From Streptomyces rimosus subsp. rimosus (GTDB lineage: Bacteria > Actinomycetota > Actinomycetes > Streptomycetales > Streptomycetaceae): 64,000 nucleotides of DNA. The translations under genes were made by a program, and so were the position numbers. Of this stretch, positions 26,694 through 34,604 are shown piece by piece. Every line of letters starts with the position of its first letter. Within the stretch, counting starts at the first letter, position 1. Location of the stretch: contig NZ_JOCQ01000012.1 of assembly GCF_000720725.1 (NCBI RefSeq), positions 62,001-126,000 of the forward strand. Reading direction: 5' to 3'. Under the pieces are notes generated by a model. The model had not been told where the DNA came from, made no database searches, and saw only the letters and a list, made by a program, of their open reading frames with translations.

Positions 26694-27360
26694 CGTCCAC
26701 CAGCCGGTAGCCGACGCCGCGGACGGTACGGATGGTGGAGCGGCCGAACGGGGTGTCGATTTTGCGGCGCAGGGCCCTGATGTGCACGTCGATGATGTTG
26801 CTGGCGGCTTGCTGATGGGCGTCCCAGACCTGTTCCAGCAGGTCGGCGCGGCTGACCACGTCTCCGGCCCGGAGCCCGAGGTAGGCCAGGACGGCGAATT
26901 CCTTGGCGGTGAGCTCGATCTCGGTCTCGCCGCGGTGGCAGCGGCGGGTGGCCGGGTCGAGGTGCAGGTCACCGACCTGCACGGCGGGCTGGCGGACGGG
27001 GCCGCCGCGACGGATCAGGGCCCGTAGCCGGGCCAGGAGCACCACGTAGGAGAACGGCTTGGCCAGGTAGTCATCGGCCCCGGTGTCCAGGGCCTCCGCC
27101 TCGTCGTACTCACCGTTCTTCGCGGTGAGCATCAGGATCGGGGTGCGGATGTCCTCGCGCCGCAGCCGGTCGCAGACCCGGTATCCGTCCAGGCTGGGGA
27201 GCATGATGTCCAAAATGATCGCCTGGTGGACCTGCTGCCGGGCCATCCACAGGCCGTGGCGGCCGTCATGGCACACATCGACGGCATAGCCCTCGTTCTC
27301 CAAGCCGCGGCGAATCACCGAAGCGAGCCGCTCCTCGTCCTCCACTACCAGTACACGCAC
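26683..27360 (-). CDS. OmpR-family response regulator
   Basis: 225 residues. The receiver domain has acidic EDEE at 7-10 and phospho-acceptor Asp51 in AIILDIMLPSLDG; LMLTAKNGEYDEAEALDTGADDYLAKPF supplies the Thr and Lys. The C-terminal winged helix spans about 130-225 (LTAKEFAVLAYLGLRAGDVVSRADLLEQVWD, then RTVRGVGYRLVDD). The 3' end overlaps the kinase start. The divergent promoter region contains three CTTCAT direct repeats spaced one helical turn apart, the expected target layout for tandem binding of this family. Confidence 0.95.
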   Translation of the reverse strand: MRVLVVEDEERLASVIRRGLENEGYAVDVCHDGRHGLWMARQQVHQAIILDIMLPSLDGYRVCDRLRREDIRTPILMLTAKNGEYDEAEALDTGADDYLAKPFSYVVLLARLRALIRRGGPVRQPAVQVGDLHLDPATRRCHRGETEIELTAKEFAVLAYLGLRAGDVVSRADLLEQVWDAHQQAASNIIDVHIRALRRKIDTPFGRSTIRTVRGVGYRLVDDDR

Positions 27361-27392
27361 TCCTCAATCCTTACACGCGCATCCCTGGCCAC

Positions 27393-27429
27393 ATGAAGAT
27401 CGCTTCATGTGGCTTCATCGCTGCTTCAT
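27393..27429. promoter_or_regulatory. Phased CTTCAT repeats, probable response-regulator binding site
   Basis: CTTCAT occurs at 27403-27408, 27413-27418 and 27424-27429, with start-to-start distances of 10 and 11 bases. A reverse-complement copy (ATGAAG) lies at 27393-27398. They lie just upstream of the response regulator gene and upstream of the preferred start of the DUF2079 gene (27481). OmpR-type regulators bind such tandem half-sites. If so, the regulator controls itself and the divergent membrane protein. Confidence 0.65.
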
Positions 27430-27480
27430 GCAGGCCAGCTGAGGGTGGAGTCCTCTGTCCGCGTCCCGCAGGAGTGCCCG

Positions 27481-28917
27481 GTGTCCTCCCTCACCTCGTC
27501 CCGCCCGCGCCCGTGCGCGGCTCTTGTGTTGCCCCGTGGCGGTGACGCCGACCGACGCCGCACGGGCCGCCCCCACCTGCTGGCAGGGCTGTTTTTCGCC
27601 GCCTACGCCGCCCTGTCGGTCACCCGGCACCTCCAGCTCCGTTCCACCGGCTACGACCTGGGGATATTCGAGCAGGGAGTACGCGCCTACGCCGAGCTGC
27701 GGGCGCCCGTCTCCGAGCTGAAGGGCGCCGGATTCCACCTGCTGGGGGACCATTTCCATCCCATCCTGGCCACCCTCGCCCCGCTCTACCGACTCTTCCC
27801 GTCCCCGCTGACCCTGCTCGTCGCCCAGGCCGCGTTGCTCGCCGTGTCCGTCATCCCGGTCACCCGGCTGGCGATCCGCAGCACCACCCCGCGGCTCGGC
27901 ACCGCCATCGGCATCGCATACGGCCTGTCTTGGGGCCTGCAAAAGGCCGTCGCCTTCGACTTCCACGAGATCGCCTTCGCCGTCCCCCTGGTCGCCTTCT
28001 GCCTGGAACGCCTGGCCCTGCGCCAGTGGCGCCAGGCCGCAGCCTGGGCGCTTCCGCTGGTCCTGGTCAAGGAGGACCTGCCGCTGACGGTCGCGGCCAT
28101 CGGCCTGTACATCCTGCTGCGCGGCCGGCGCCGCCTGGGCGCCGCCGTCGTGGCTTTCGGGGTGCTGTCCGGCCTGCTGATCGTGTTCATCCTTATCCCC
28201 GCCTTCAATCCCGACGGCCATTACGCCTACCTGCACACCGCCACCGGGGCCACCGGTGATCCGCTCACCCGGCTGTTCTGGCCCCCACAGAAACTCCTCA
28301 CGGTGCTCGCGCTGCTCGCCCCGACCGCCTTCCTGGCCCTGCGCTCCCCGCTGGTCCTCCTCGCGCTGCCCACTCTCGCCTGGCGCTTCTGGTCGACCAC
28401 CCCGGCGTACTGGGGGCTGGACTACCACTACAGCGCCGTCCTGATGCCCGTCGTCTTCCTCGCCTTCGCCGACGCACTTGGCAAGCTCCGCCGGCCCAAG
28501 CTGATCAGGCGAGCGGTAGCGGCCAGCCTCGCGGCGAGCCTGCTGGCCCTGGCGTTCCTGCCGCTACGGGAGCTTGCCGGCCCGGCCTGGCGCCCCAGCC
28601 CCTGGGCCACAGCGGCCCACGAGGTCATGGCCGCCGTGCCGGACGGCGCCGAGATCGCAGCCGACAACTTCCTCGCCCCGCAGCTGACCGCGCGGGCTCG
28701 CGTCCATCGCTTCCCGCAGGCTCTGGACAACGCCACCAAGCCGGAATGGCTGCTGGTCAGCAACCCCACCCAGGGCGGCATGCCGGACTTCGCCTGGGAG
28801 CTGCCCCGCCTGCCGGACATCCCTTCCGCCGGCTACCGGCTGGTCAAGGAGCAATCCGGCATTCAGCTCTACCGGCTCGCCGACCGACAACCGCGCACCG
28901 GAGCCTGCTGCGCTTGA
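27481..28917 (+). CDS. DUF2079 polytopic membrane protein
   Basis: GTG 27481 is preferred; an ATG at 27409 would put the phased CTTCAT repeats inside the gene. About 478 residues with roughly ten hydrophobic segments. The family motif LRSTGYDLGIFEQGVRAYAELRAPVSELKGAGFHLLGDHFHPILATLAPLYRLFPSP near the N-terminus identifies DUF2079. These proteins resemble GT-C type lipid-linked glycosyltransferases, with an acidic motif in the first loop (YDLGIFEQ). The C-terminal soluble part contains VPDGAEIAADNFLAPQLTARARVHRFP. The acceptor is unknown. Shared regulation with the divergent two-component system suggests an envelope role. Confidence 0.85.
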   Translation: MSSLTSSRPRPCAALVLPRGGDADRRRTGRPHLLAGLFFAAYAALSVTRHLQLRSTGYDLGIFEQGVRAYAELRAPVSELKGAGFHLLGDHFHPILATLAPLYRLFPSPLTLLVAQAALLAVSVIPVTRLAIRSTTPRLGTAIGIAYGLSWGLQKAVAFDFHEIAFAVPLVAFCLERLALRQWRQAAAWALPLVLVKEDLPLTVAAIGLYILLRGRRRLGAAVVAFGVLSGLLIVFILIPAFNPDGHYAYLHTATGATGDPLTRLFWPPQKLLTVLALLAPTAFLALRSPLVLLALPTLAWRFWSTTPAYWGLDYHYSAVLMPVVFLAFADALGKLRRPKLIRRAVAASLAASLLALAFLPLRELAGPAWRPSPWATAAHEVMAAVPDGAEIAADNFLAPQLTARARVHRFPQALDNATKPEWLLVSNPTQGGMPDFAWELPRLPDIPSAGYRLVKEQSGIQLYRLADRQPRTGACCA

Positions 28918-29166
28918 CGGACCGGACTCCAGAGGCACCGCCGGGCCTGCTCGCAAGGACAGCACGACGCGCCGGCCCGTGCTCACTGGGCCCGCAGGAC
29001 CCCGCACCCGGGGATGTGCACCGATCCGACCAGGGTCCGAGTTGCGGGCAGGGCCCACCACATCCCGCGCACCGTGCCTCGACGCTCTTCGCCCCGCCAG
29101 CGGTGTCGACGAACGCGACACCGCTGGCCGCCCACCAAGCCAACACCTGTGCTCGTGGAGGCGCTT

Positions 29167-29745
29167 TCAGGGAACTTCATCGTCGGCCAGGGCGTCTTGA
29201 GCGACATCCGTAAACCGACGTCTTGCCTTGCGGAATTCGGCCAGAGCTGTCACGAAGTCGTGCACGGTATGCACCACGTCGTTATCAGCAGACGACTCCG
29301 CATGCTCATCGAACGTTCTGACCCAGTTACCCGTGCGCAGTATTTGCGATGCATATTGACGAAGTTCCTCAACCGCCGCGGTGACGGCTGGCGGGCCGAC
29401 GAGCCGAACGCGATCGGCCTTCATGTGGAACCGCTCATACAATTCCCCACTTTTGTCGTGGTCGAGGCGGGGGACGAAGGCCGGATCCGACATCGACATG
29501 GCTTCGTCGCCGTACTGCTCTACCGTCCCGGCAACGTCCAGGAATTCTTGGTAGGCCACCTCGCGAGTGGTATGCCGCTTCATACGGTGTTCGGCACGTG
29601 CGGCGATGCGTGCTTGCTCGCGAGCGGCTCGTCCTGCGACAAGACCTGCACACGTAGTGGACAGAGCGCCTGCTACAGCGCCAAGTACGGCGGCTAGGCC
29701 AGCATCCATAAGTCCATTCTGGCGTCCTGCCGACGACTCGGTCAT
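29167..29745 (-). CDS. Hypothetical protein with N-terminal membrane helix
   Basis: ATG 29745 gives about 192 residues; ATG 29709 is an alternative start at MDAGLAAVLG. One hydrophobic helix (AGLAAVLGAVAGALSTTCAGLVAG) is followed by a long charged, helix-prone cytoplasmic-type segment (AAREQARIAARAEHRMKRHTTREVAYQEFLDVAG). I do not recognise a family with confidence; similar small proteins of this layout are common singletons in Streptomyces. Its 5' end abuts an IS701-type transposase fragment on the other strand, so the promoter may be altered. Confidence 0.6.
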   Translation of the reverse strand: MTESSAGRQNGLMDAGLAAVLGAVAGALSTTCAGLVAGRAAREQARIAARAEHRMKRHTTREVAYQEFLDVAGTVEQYGDEAMSMSDPAFVPRLDHDKSGELYERFHMKADRVRLVGPPAVTAAVEELRQYASQILRTGNWVRTFDEHAESSADNDVVHTVHDFVTALAEFRKARRRFTDVAQDALADDEVP

Positions 29746-29749
29746 GGAG

Positions 29750-30237
29750 GTGCGGCCCTGGCGCTGCGAGGACCGCCGCCACTGGGTCCTGGCCCGCCGC
29801 AGCATGAGCCGACCTGGGGAGATCTCCTACTACAGGGTCTACTGCCCCGCCGGCACCACCCTGGACGAGCCGATCCGCGTCGCCGGGAGCCGATGGGCGG
29901 TGGAGGAACGCTTCCAGACGGCGAAGCAGGAGTGCGGGCTGGACGACTACCAGGTCCGCCGCTATCCCGGCTGGCACCGCCACATGACCCTGGCCATGGC
30001 CGCCCACGCCTGGGGCCTGACCGTCCTGCGGGCCCGAAAGCTGAACGCGGGCAAAGCGCAAACGGATCCTCCCAGCTCATCCACCTCAGCATCGCAGAGA
30101 TCAGACGCCTGATCGCCCGTCTCACGGACCGCCGAACCACCCCGGTCGGCCACATCCTCCACTGGTCAACATGGCGCCGCAGGCGGCAGCACCAAGCTCG
30201 CATCAGCCACTACAAACGACGTGGGCACAGGCCATGA
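29750..30237 (+). pseudogene. IS701-family transposase, C-terminal fragment
   Basis: The reading WRCEDRRHWVLARRSMSRPGEISYYRVYCPAGTTLDEPIRVAGSRWAVEERFQTAKQECGLDDYQVRRYPGWHRHMTLAMAAHAW is the C-terminal part of an IS701-type DDE transposase, including the catalytic Glu segment. Near 30060 the frame shifts, and the tail continues in another frame as LIHLSIAEIRRLIARLTDRRTTPVGHILHWSTWRRRRQHQARISHYKRRG to a stop at 30237. The N-terminal two thirds are absent. It is a dead fragment, the first of two IS701-type ends in this part of the window. Confidence 0.88.
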
Positions 30238-30542
30238 CAACTGGTCACCAGTCATAGCAAGCACCGTTGCAGTACCAGGGCGTACAGCGCGCATGGGGAG
30301 GGTGTTCACGCGGCGAGGCGTGGTAAGGGCAAGCGGATGGCCCGTCGGCAGTATGGCTTGCTACGGAGGCCCATCGGGCCACCGAGGTGTTGCTGACGGC
30401 GCAGCAGCGGAGGCTGATGTAACGAATGGGTAAAGCGCCGGGATGGGCTGTCGCGGATGCGCTCCTTGCAGAGGAGAGCGCATCGCAGTGGTCCCTGGGG
30501 ACCAGCGTTGCGCAACAAGCCTCAATCTTGGAGATTCCGACA
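30238..30542 (+). promoter_or_regulatory. Leader of the M6-like protease with a hairpin
   Basis: No gene is seen. GATGCGCTC at 30456-30464 pairs with GAGCGCATC at 30476-30484 (9 bp, 11-base loop), 58 bases before the protease start. It could be the end of a short upstream transcript or an untranslated-leader hairpin. No convincing -35/-10 pair was identified. Confidence 0.35.
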
Positions 30543-31910
30543 ATGCGTGTACTTCCGCGCGCTTCGCTCATATCCGCAGCCAGTATGTCCCTTGTACTGG
30601 CTGGCGGTGTGTCATCCACGGCCCTCGCGGCGGATGCGGGGCCTGCCGAGCGACGGGTTCAGGTGGTGATGCTGAACTTCACCGACAGCTCCTTCCCGGA
30701 CCCGGCGAAGGCCAAGAGCGCGCTCCAGAAGAGCTACTTCGGCAAGGACAACTCGCTGACCTCGTACTACAACGAGCTCACGCGGGGCGCCACCACCTTC
30801 AAGCCCGCCTCCGGGGGTGAGGGCGGCGTCATCGGGCCCATCAACATCGACATGTCGGCCGCCGGGTGTGACACCGGCAAGATGAATGGGTTGACGCAAA
30901 AGGCACTGTCAGACCAGGGGCTGACCTGGGGAAAGAACTTCGATCACCTTTCGATGGTCTTCCCGGGCGGCAAGGCGGGCTGCAGCTTCGGCGGGCTCGG
31001 CGCGGTCGGCGGCGGGCAGACGTGGGTCCCCACCGGCGACGGCAGCGTCGACCAGACGGTCCTGGCCCACGAGTTCGGCCACAACTTCGGTTACATGCAC
31101 CAGAATCGGATCCGCTGCGCCAGCACGGACCTGTCGACCTGCAAGGACACTGGCGAGAACAGCCGCAAAACCGTGATGGGCGGCGGAGGTCTCGGAGTCG
31201 GCATCACGGCGCCCGAGCAGATCCACAGCAAGTGGCTTTCGGACAAGGAGGCCGTGAAGGTCACCAAGTCCGGGACCTACACCCTGCGTTCGCTGTACGG
31301 GTCCGGGAAAGGCTTGCGGGCGCTGGACATCCCGGTCGGCTCGGACCGGTTGGTCGTGGAGCTGCGAGGCGCTTCCGGCACCCTCGACAAGAACCTCAAG
31401 GGCGTGCATGCCTACCGTGTTCAGAACAACAGGTACGGGGACGCCCGCCTGGTCGACACGGATCGCAATGCCGATCACCAGCCCGACTCGGGGCCGGCCA
31501 ACGCTGACTCCGACTCTCTGAAGGCCGGTACGAAGTTGACCGACAAGGCCAACAAGGTCGAGGTCAAGGTAGTGAAGTCCGGATCTGGGCAGGCGACGGT
31601 GGCGGTCAGCCTGGACGGTGTGCCGGCTCCCGCACAGGCGGCCCCGTCGACCGCGGAGGGTCCGGAGGCTCAGACTGGGAGTTCCACGCCCGCCTCCGGA
31701 GCCGAGGATGAGACCGGAGCCCGGGATGGGGTCAGGGCCAAGGGCGGCGCTGAGACCAAGGGCGGCGCCGACCTCGCCGCTACCGGCGGCGACTCCTCCA
31801 CCATGTGGTCCCTGACTGCCGGAGGCGTCGTGCTGTTCGCCGCCGGCGGTGCGTTTGTGGTGAGGTCCCGCCGCAAGCGGACTGCTTCGTCGGGCGCGCA
31901 CGCACGCTGA
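30543..31910 (+). CDS. Secreted M6-like zinc metalloprotease with LAxTG wall-anchor signal
   Basis: ATG 30543 gives a Sec signal (RVLPRASLISAASMSLVLAGGVSSTALAA, cleavage near 31); about 455 residues. VQVVMLNFTDSSFPDPAKAKSALQ and the zinc motif HEFGHNFGYMH (His176, His180, His186, with Glu177 as base) place it with M6/immune-inhibitor-like gluzincin or metzincin peptidases. From about 385 there is a Pro/Ser/Gly-rich linker, then LAATGG, a hydrophobic helix and the basic tail RSRRKR. That is a sorting signal of the LAxTG type used by Streptomyces class E sortases. It is probably displayed on the wall as a protease. No sortase gene lies nearby. Confidence 0.88.
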   Translation: MRVLPRASLISAASMSLVLAGGVSSTALAADAGPAERRVQVVMLNFTDSSFPDPAKAKSALQKSYFGKDNSLTSYYNELTRGATTFKPASGGEGGVIGPINIDMSAAGCDTGKMNGLTQKALSDQGLTWGKNFDHLSMVFPGGKAGCSFGGLGAVGGGQTWVPTGDGSVDQTVLAHEFGHNFGYMHQNRIRCASTDLSTCKDTGENSRKTVMGGGGLGVGITAPEQIHSKWLSDKEAVKVTKSGTYTLRSLYGSGKGLRALDIPVGSDRLVVELRGASGTLDKNLKGVHAYRVQNNRYGDARLVDTDRNADHQPDSGPANADSDSLKAGTKLTDKANKVEVKVVKSGSGQATVAVSLDGVPAPAQAAPSTAEGPEAQTGSSTPASGAEDETGARDGVRAKGGAETKGGADLAATGGDSSTMWSLTAGGVVLFAAGGAFVVRSRRKRTASSGAHAR

Positions 31911-31943
31911 GGCCGGCGCGGACTGGTCAGCCCGCCTCGGTCC

Positions 31944-31985
31944 GGCCCTGGGTGGCTCCTGCGGGGTGCAGGGGTGCCCAGGGCC
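31944..31985. terminator. Bidirectional terminator between convergent genes
   Basis: GGCCCTGGG at 31944-31952 pairs with CCCAGGGCC at 31977-31985. The hairpin lies between the protease stop (31910) and the sigma factor stop (32004) of the opposite strand, where a two-way terminator is expected. Confidence 0.6.
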
Positions 31986-32003
31986 TGCGTGAGGCCTGAA
32001 CCG

Positions 32004-33653
32004 TCAGCCGCCGAAGGCGCCGCCCTCGTAACGGAATCGGAGCGAGGACGAGTCGTAGTAGTTCATTGTTGTTCCGATGGCAGGGGAGTGGGCTTGACCG
32101 GGGGCGGTCTTGTTCCACTCGTCAAGGCCGAGGAAGTACATGGAGTTTCCCTTCTGAGCGAAGGCGATCCGTCCGGCCTTGTCCCTGAAGTAGGTCCAGC
32201 GGGCCGTAGCCGCGCTGGAGTCGCAGGAGTGCTGCTGGCGGACCGGAGCGCCATCCGTCGAGGTGCCGGTGTGCGTGAGACACATGCCGGTCTCGTAGTT
32301 GCGGATGCGCGCTTCCTGGCCGGCGCGGTCGACGAGCAGCTCCCACTGCTGCGAACGGCTGCCGTCGCACGCGGCCTCGCGTGGCTCGGCGCCTTCCTCC
32401 TTGGAGATGTCCATGCACCGGCCGGTGGACGCGATCGGAAGTTGCGTACGGTCGTCGGCGGCGGGCTGCCACGACGGAGGCGTTTCTGGTCGGGTGCTGC
32501 CCTCCGGCGGCGTAGGCGACGAGGACGACGAGCTCCGAAGTTTGCTCTTCTTCTCCTTGTTCTTCTCCACCTCCTTCTTTCCCTCTCTCTCCTGTCTCTC
32601 CTCCTTCCGGGCGGGGGACGAGGAGGGGACCGTCGTGGCGCTGCGGGTGACGGAAGGGGACGGCGACGGGGCCGAAAGCTCGTCGCTGTCGGGGAAAAAC
32701 GCGTAGCCGCCCAGGGCCAGAGCGAGCAGCGAGACGGCAATGCCGCCGACCTTGGCGGTGGCGCCAAGGCCGGTGGAGGATGCGGTGACACCGATGCCGG
32801 AACCTGTCGCGGCGGTGGCCTTCGTCCCGTACGAGGCGCCCGTCCACAGCAGCACTCCCGCAGGCAGCACGATGCTCAGAAGCTTGTTCAAGTCTCGCAG
32901 TTCGGTGCTTGCGCGGCGGCAGCGGGGACAGTTCGCCAGGTGGCGGTTCAGGCCGCGGTGCGTGCGGTGGCGCCGTCCGGAGCTGCGGACCGAGGCGGCC
33001 AGGAGGCCGGTGAAGTAGCGGCACTCCTCGGATGCCGCGGTGTCCGAAGCGTGCTCGGCCAGATACGCCTCGCGCAGGCCCTCGCGGGCGCGTGACGTCA
33101 GGGAAGCCGCACCGCTCGCGCTCAGGCCGAGCAGCGGAGCAATGCGTTCGGGCGACTCCCCCTCGACGACGGAGTGCCACAGGGCGGTCTGCCAGCGGTC
33201 GGGAAGGCTTCGGAACGCGCGCAGCGCCAGGTCGGCGTCTTCCCGGCGCAGCGCCCGGTCCTCCCCGCTCTCCCCGGCCGGCATCTGGGACAGCCAGGTC
33301 TCGAAGTCGGTGGAAAGCTCGGTGCGGCGTGCGGTGGCGGCCCAGGCGGCGGCCGTGCGGCGGACCACCGTGAGCAGGTAGGGGCGCCAGGCGCTCTCGG
33401 GGCCGGCACCGCGCTGCACGGCTTGCAGGGCCCGGGTGAACGCCTCCGATGCCAGATCTTCCGCTGTGTGCGGATCGCGGGTACAACTGCGGGCATAGCT
33501 CAGCACGGACGCGTGGTGCCGCCGGTAGAGCTCGTCGAACGCGGCGTCGGCCGCTGCGGGCGGGCAACTGCGTATCCGGGGGGTCAGGTCGGCGTCGCTG
33601 GCGAGGGCTTCCGGAGCGGCAGTGTCGGTGATGCTGTGGCGCATGGTGGTCAT
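32004..33653 (-). CDS. ECF-type sigma factor fused to zinc-finger, membrane segment and ricin-type lectin domain
   Basis: 549 residues (ATG 33653; the Met at 33644 has the better spaced AGGA). Region 2 lies at about 36-110 (FDELYRRHHASVLSYA, AEDLASEAFTRALQ). Region 4 lies at 145-195 (PDRWQTALWHSVVEGESPERIAPLLGLSASGAASLTSRAREGL). A zf-HC2-like HxxxCxxC site is at 238-245 (HLANCPRC). Hydrophobic stretches lie at about 257-272 and 302-320, a Ser/Lys-rich linker spans 325-395, and a Cys-containing QxW lectin domain covers 402-549. It combines transcription factor, tethered anti-sigma-like element and outward sugar sensor in one chain. The lectin must sit outside for that model, which needs only one of the two hydrophobic stretches to span the membrane. 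Confidence 0.88.
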   Translation of the reverse strand: MTTMRHSITDTAAPEALASDADLTPRIRSCPPAAADAAFDELYRRHHASVLSYARSCTRDPHTAEDLASEAFTRALQAVQRGAGPESAWRPYLLTVVRRTAAAWAATARRTELSTDFETWLSQMPAGESGEDRALRREDADLALRAFRSLPDRWQTALWHSVVEGESPERIAPLLGLSASGAASLTSRAREGLREAYLAEHASDTAASEECRYFTGLLAASVRSSGRRHRTHRGLNRHLANCPRCRRASTELRDLNKLLSIVLPAGVLLWTGASYGTKATAATGSGIGVTASSTGLGATAKVGGIAVSLLALALGGYAFFPDSDELSAPSPSPSVTRSATTVPSSSPARKEERQEREGKKEVEKNKEKKSKLRSSSSSSPTPPEGSTRPETPPSWQPAADDRTQLPIASTGRCMDISKEEGAEPREAACDGSRSQQWELLVDRAGQEARIRNYETGMCLTHTGTSTDGAPVRQQHSCDSSAATARWTYFRDKAGRIAFAQKGNSMYFLGLDEWNKTAPGQAHSPAIGTTMNYYDSSSLRFRYEGGAFGG

Positions 33654-33801
33654 CCTGTGGGGGCGTGAGGGATACCTCGTAGAGAACGGGCAACATCCGC
33701 GCCGTCCCGCGACGTTATCAACTCGTTATAGAGTTCGGGCGTCATGCCGAAGACCTGGCCGGGGCCTGAGTTCACGTGGACCTGGAGGTGCCTCCCCGGG
33801 C

Positions 33802-33816
33802 ATTGGTCTAAACGCC
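33802..33816. promoter_or_regulatory. Single DasR-like half palindrome
   Basis: TTGGTCTAAACG within 33802-33816 matches the left half of the DasR/chitin box (TGGTCTAGACCA) and resembles the second box before the GH20 gene. The right half is poor. It precedes a ROK-regulator relic and may be a remnant site. Confidence 0.25.
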
Positions 33817-33924
33817 TGTGGGTGGCCGAAGGCTTGCCCGTCGCATGAGGCGGACGTCAAGGCGGTGAGGCGCCAGGAGAGCGACCGGAGTGCCCTGCGC
33901 CGTGAGAGAGCCCATCACGAACTT

Positions 33925-34160
33925 TGTGCTCATTCAAGAGAAAGCAGAGGCGATTTATCACGCACTTCTTTCCTCGGAGTTGTCAATCGCTGCTGCGTGA
34001 CGAAGCCCCCAACTCGCGGGCAGGAGTGGGCGACGTGATCGACCTGTCACGGTCCAAGCTCGCGGTCGAGGTGGATCGGCTGATGGCCGTCAGAATCGTC
34101 ACGGTCGACGGACTCGTCGCGTCCCGGGGCGGTCGTTGCCTGAGCCGGTTCTCCTTCGGT
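33925..34160 (+). pseudogene. ROK-family regulator, N-terminal DNA-binding fragment
   Basis: SQSLLRDEAPNSRAGVGDVIDLSRSKLAVEVDRLMAVRIVTVDGLVASRGGRCLS resembles the winged helix of ROK transcriptional repressors (LSRAEVG, LSRSTxSxxVxxLxxxGLV, SRGGR). No kinase-like sugar-binding domain follows: the sequence runs into an IS701-type transposase end on the opposite strand. There is no good start codon and the conserved recognition helix is altered. It is a truncated relic, probably of a sugar-operon repressor. Confidence 0.5.
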
Positions 34161-34387
34161 AGGGGTAGTGCCGGGCGGCGGCCTGGTGATGTCTGTGCCA
34201 GAGGGACCAGCTCAGTGCGTGTGCGACGGGGCCGCCGCGGGGCTCGGGGCGGGGAAGCAGAACGTCCAGGAGCCGCCGGACCTGTGCCGCGGTAAGAGGG
34301 ATGGTGCTGGTGACGTCGCTTCTGCTGCCCCTTTTCGGTGGTCCTGGCTGCGAGGGCGGTCACGGAGGTGTGGGCGAGCAGGCCGTT
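34120..34387 (-). pseudogene. IS701-family transposase, second C-terminal fragment
   Basis: On the minus strand the stretch IPLTAAQVRRLLDVLLPRPEPRGGPVAHALSWSLWHRHHQAAARHYPYRRR is the characteristic C-terminus of IS701-type transposases. A short preceding piece (LLAHTSVTALAARTTEKG) is in another frame. The rest of the element is missing. It differs from the fragment at 29750-30237, so it comes from a separate insertion. It truncates the ROK relic. Confidence 0.8.
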
Positions 34388-34604
34388 CTCGCCGTGTGCC
34401 TGCTGACCAGCGGTTTATAAGGCGGCGGGGGCTCACTTGGCCAGGCAACGGCGGGAGAACCGGTCCCAGCGGCGATGTGCGCGAGTGGACGCCCGGCGTC
34501 CACGCACCCAAAGTCGGCGACGCCCTTCCGGCGTCAGTGGAGCGTTGGGGTGCGCCGCCATGACAGCCCTCATCCAGGCAGCTCTGGATGTCCGCCGCAG
34601 AGCG

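Noticed and set aside
29567..29742. Plus-strand extension of the IS701 frame to an upstream ATG
   Set aside because: The upstream part is the antisense of the hypothetical protein gene and has no transposase similarity; only the part from about 29750 is IS-derived.
33802..33816. Functional DasR site controlling the sigma-lectin gene
   Set aside because: Only one half of the palindrome matches and it lies about 150 bases from the start; kept only as a low-confidence feature.
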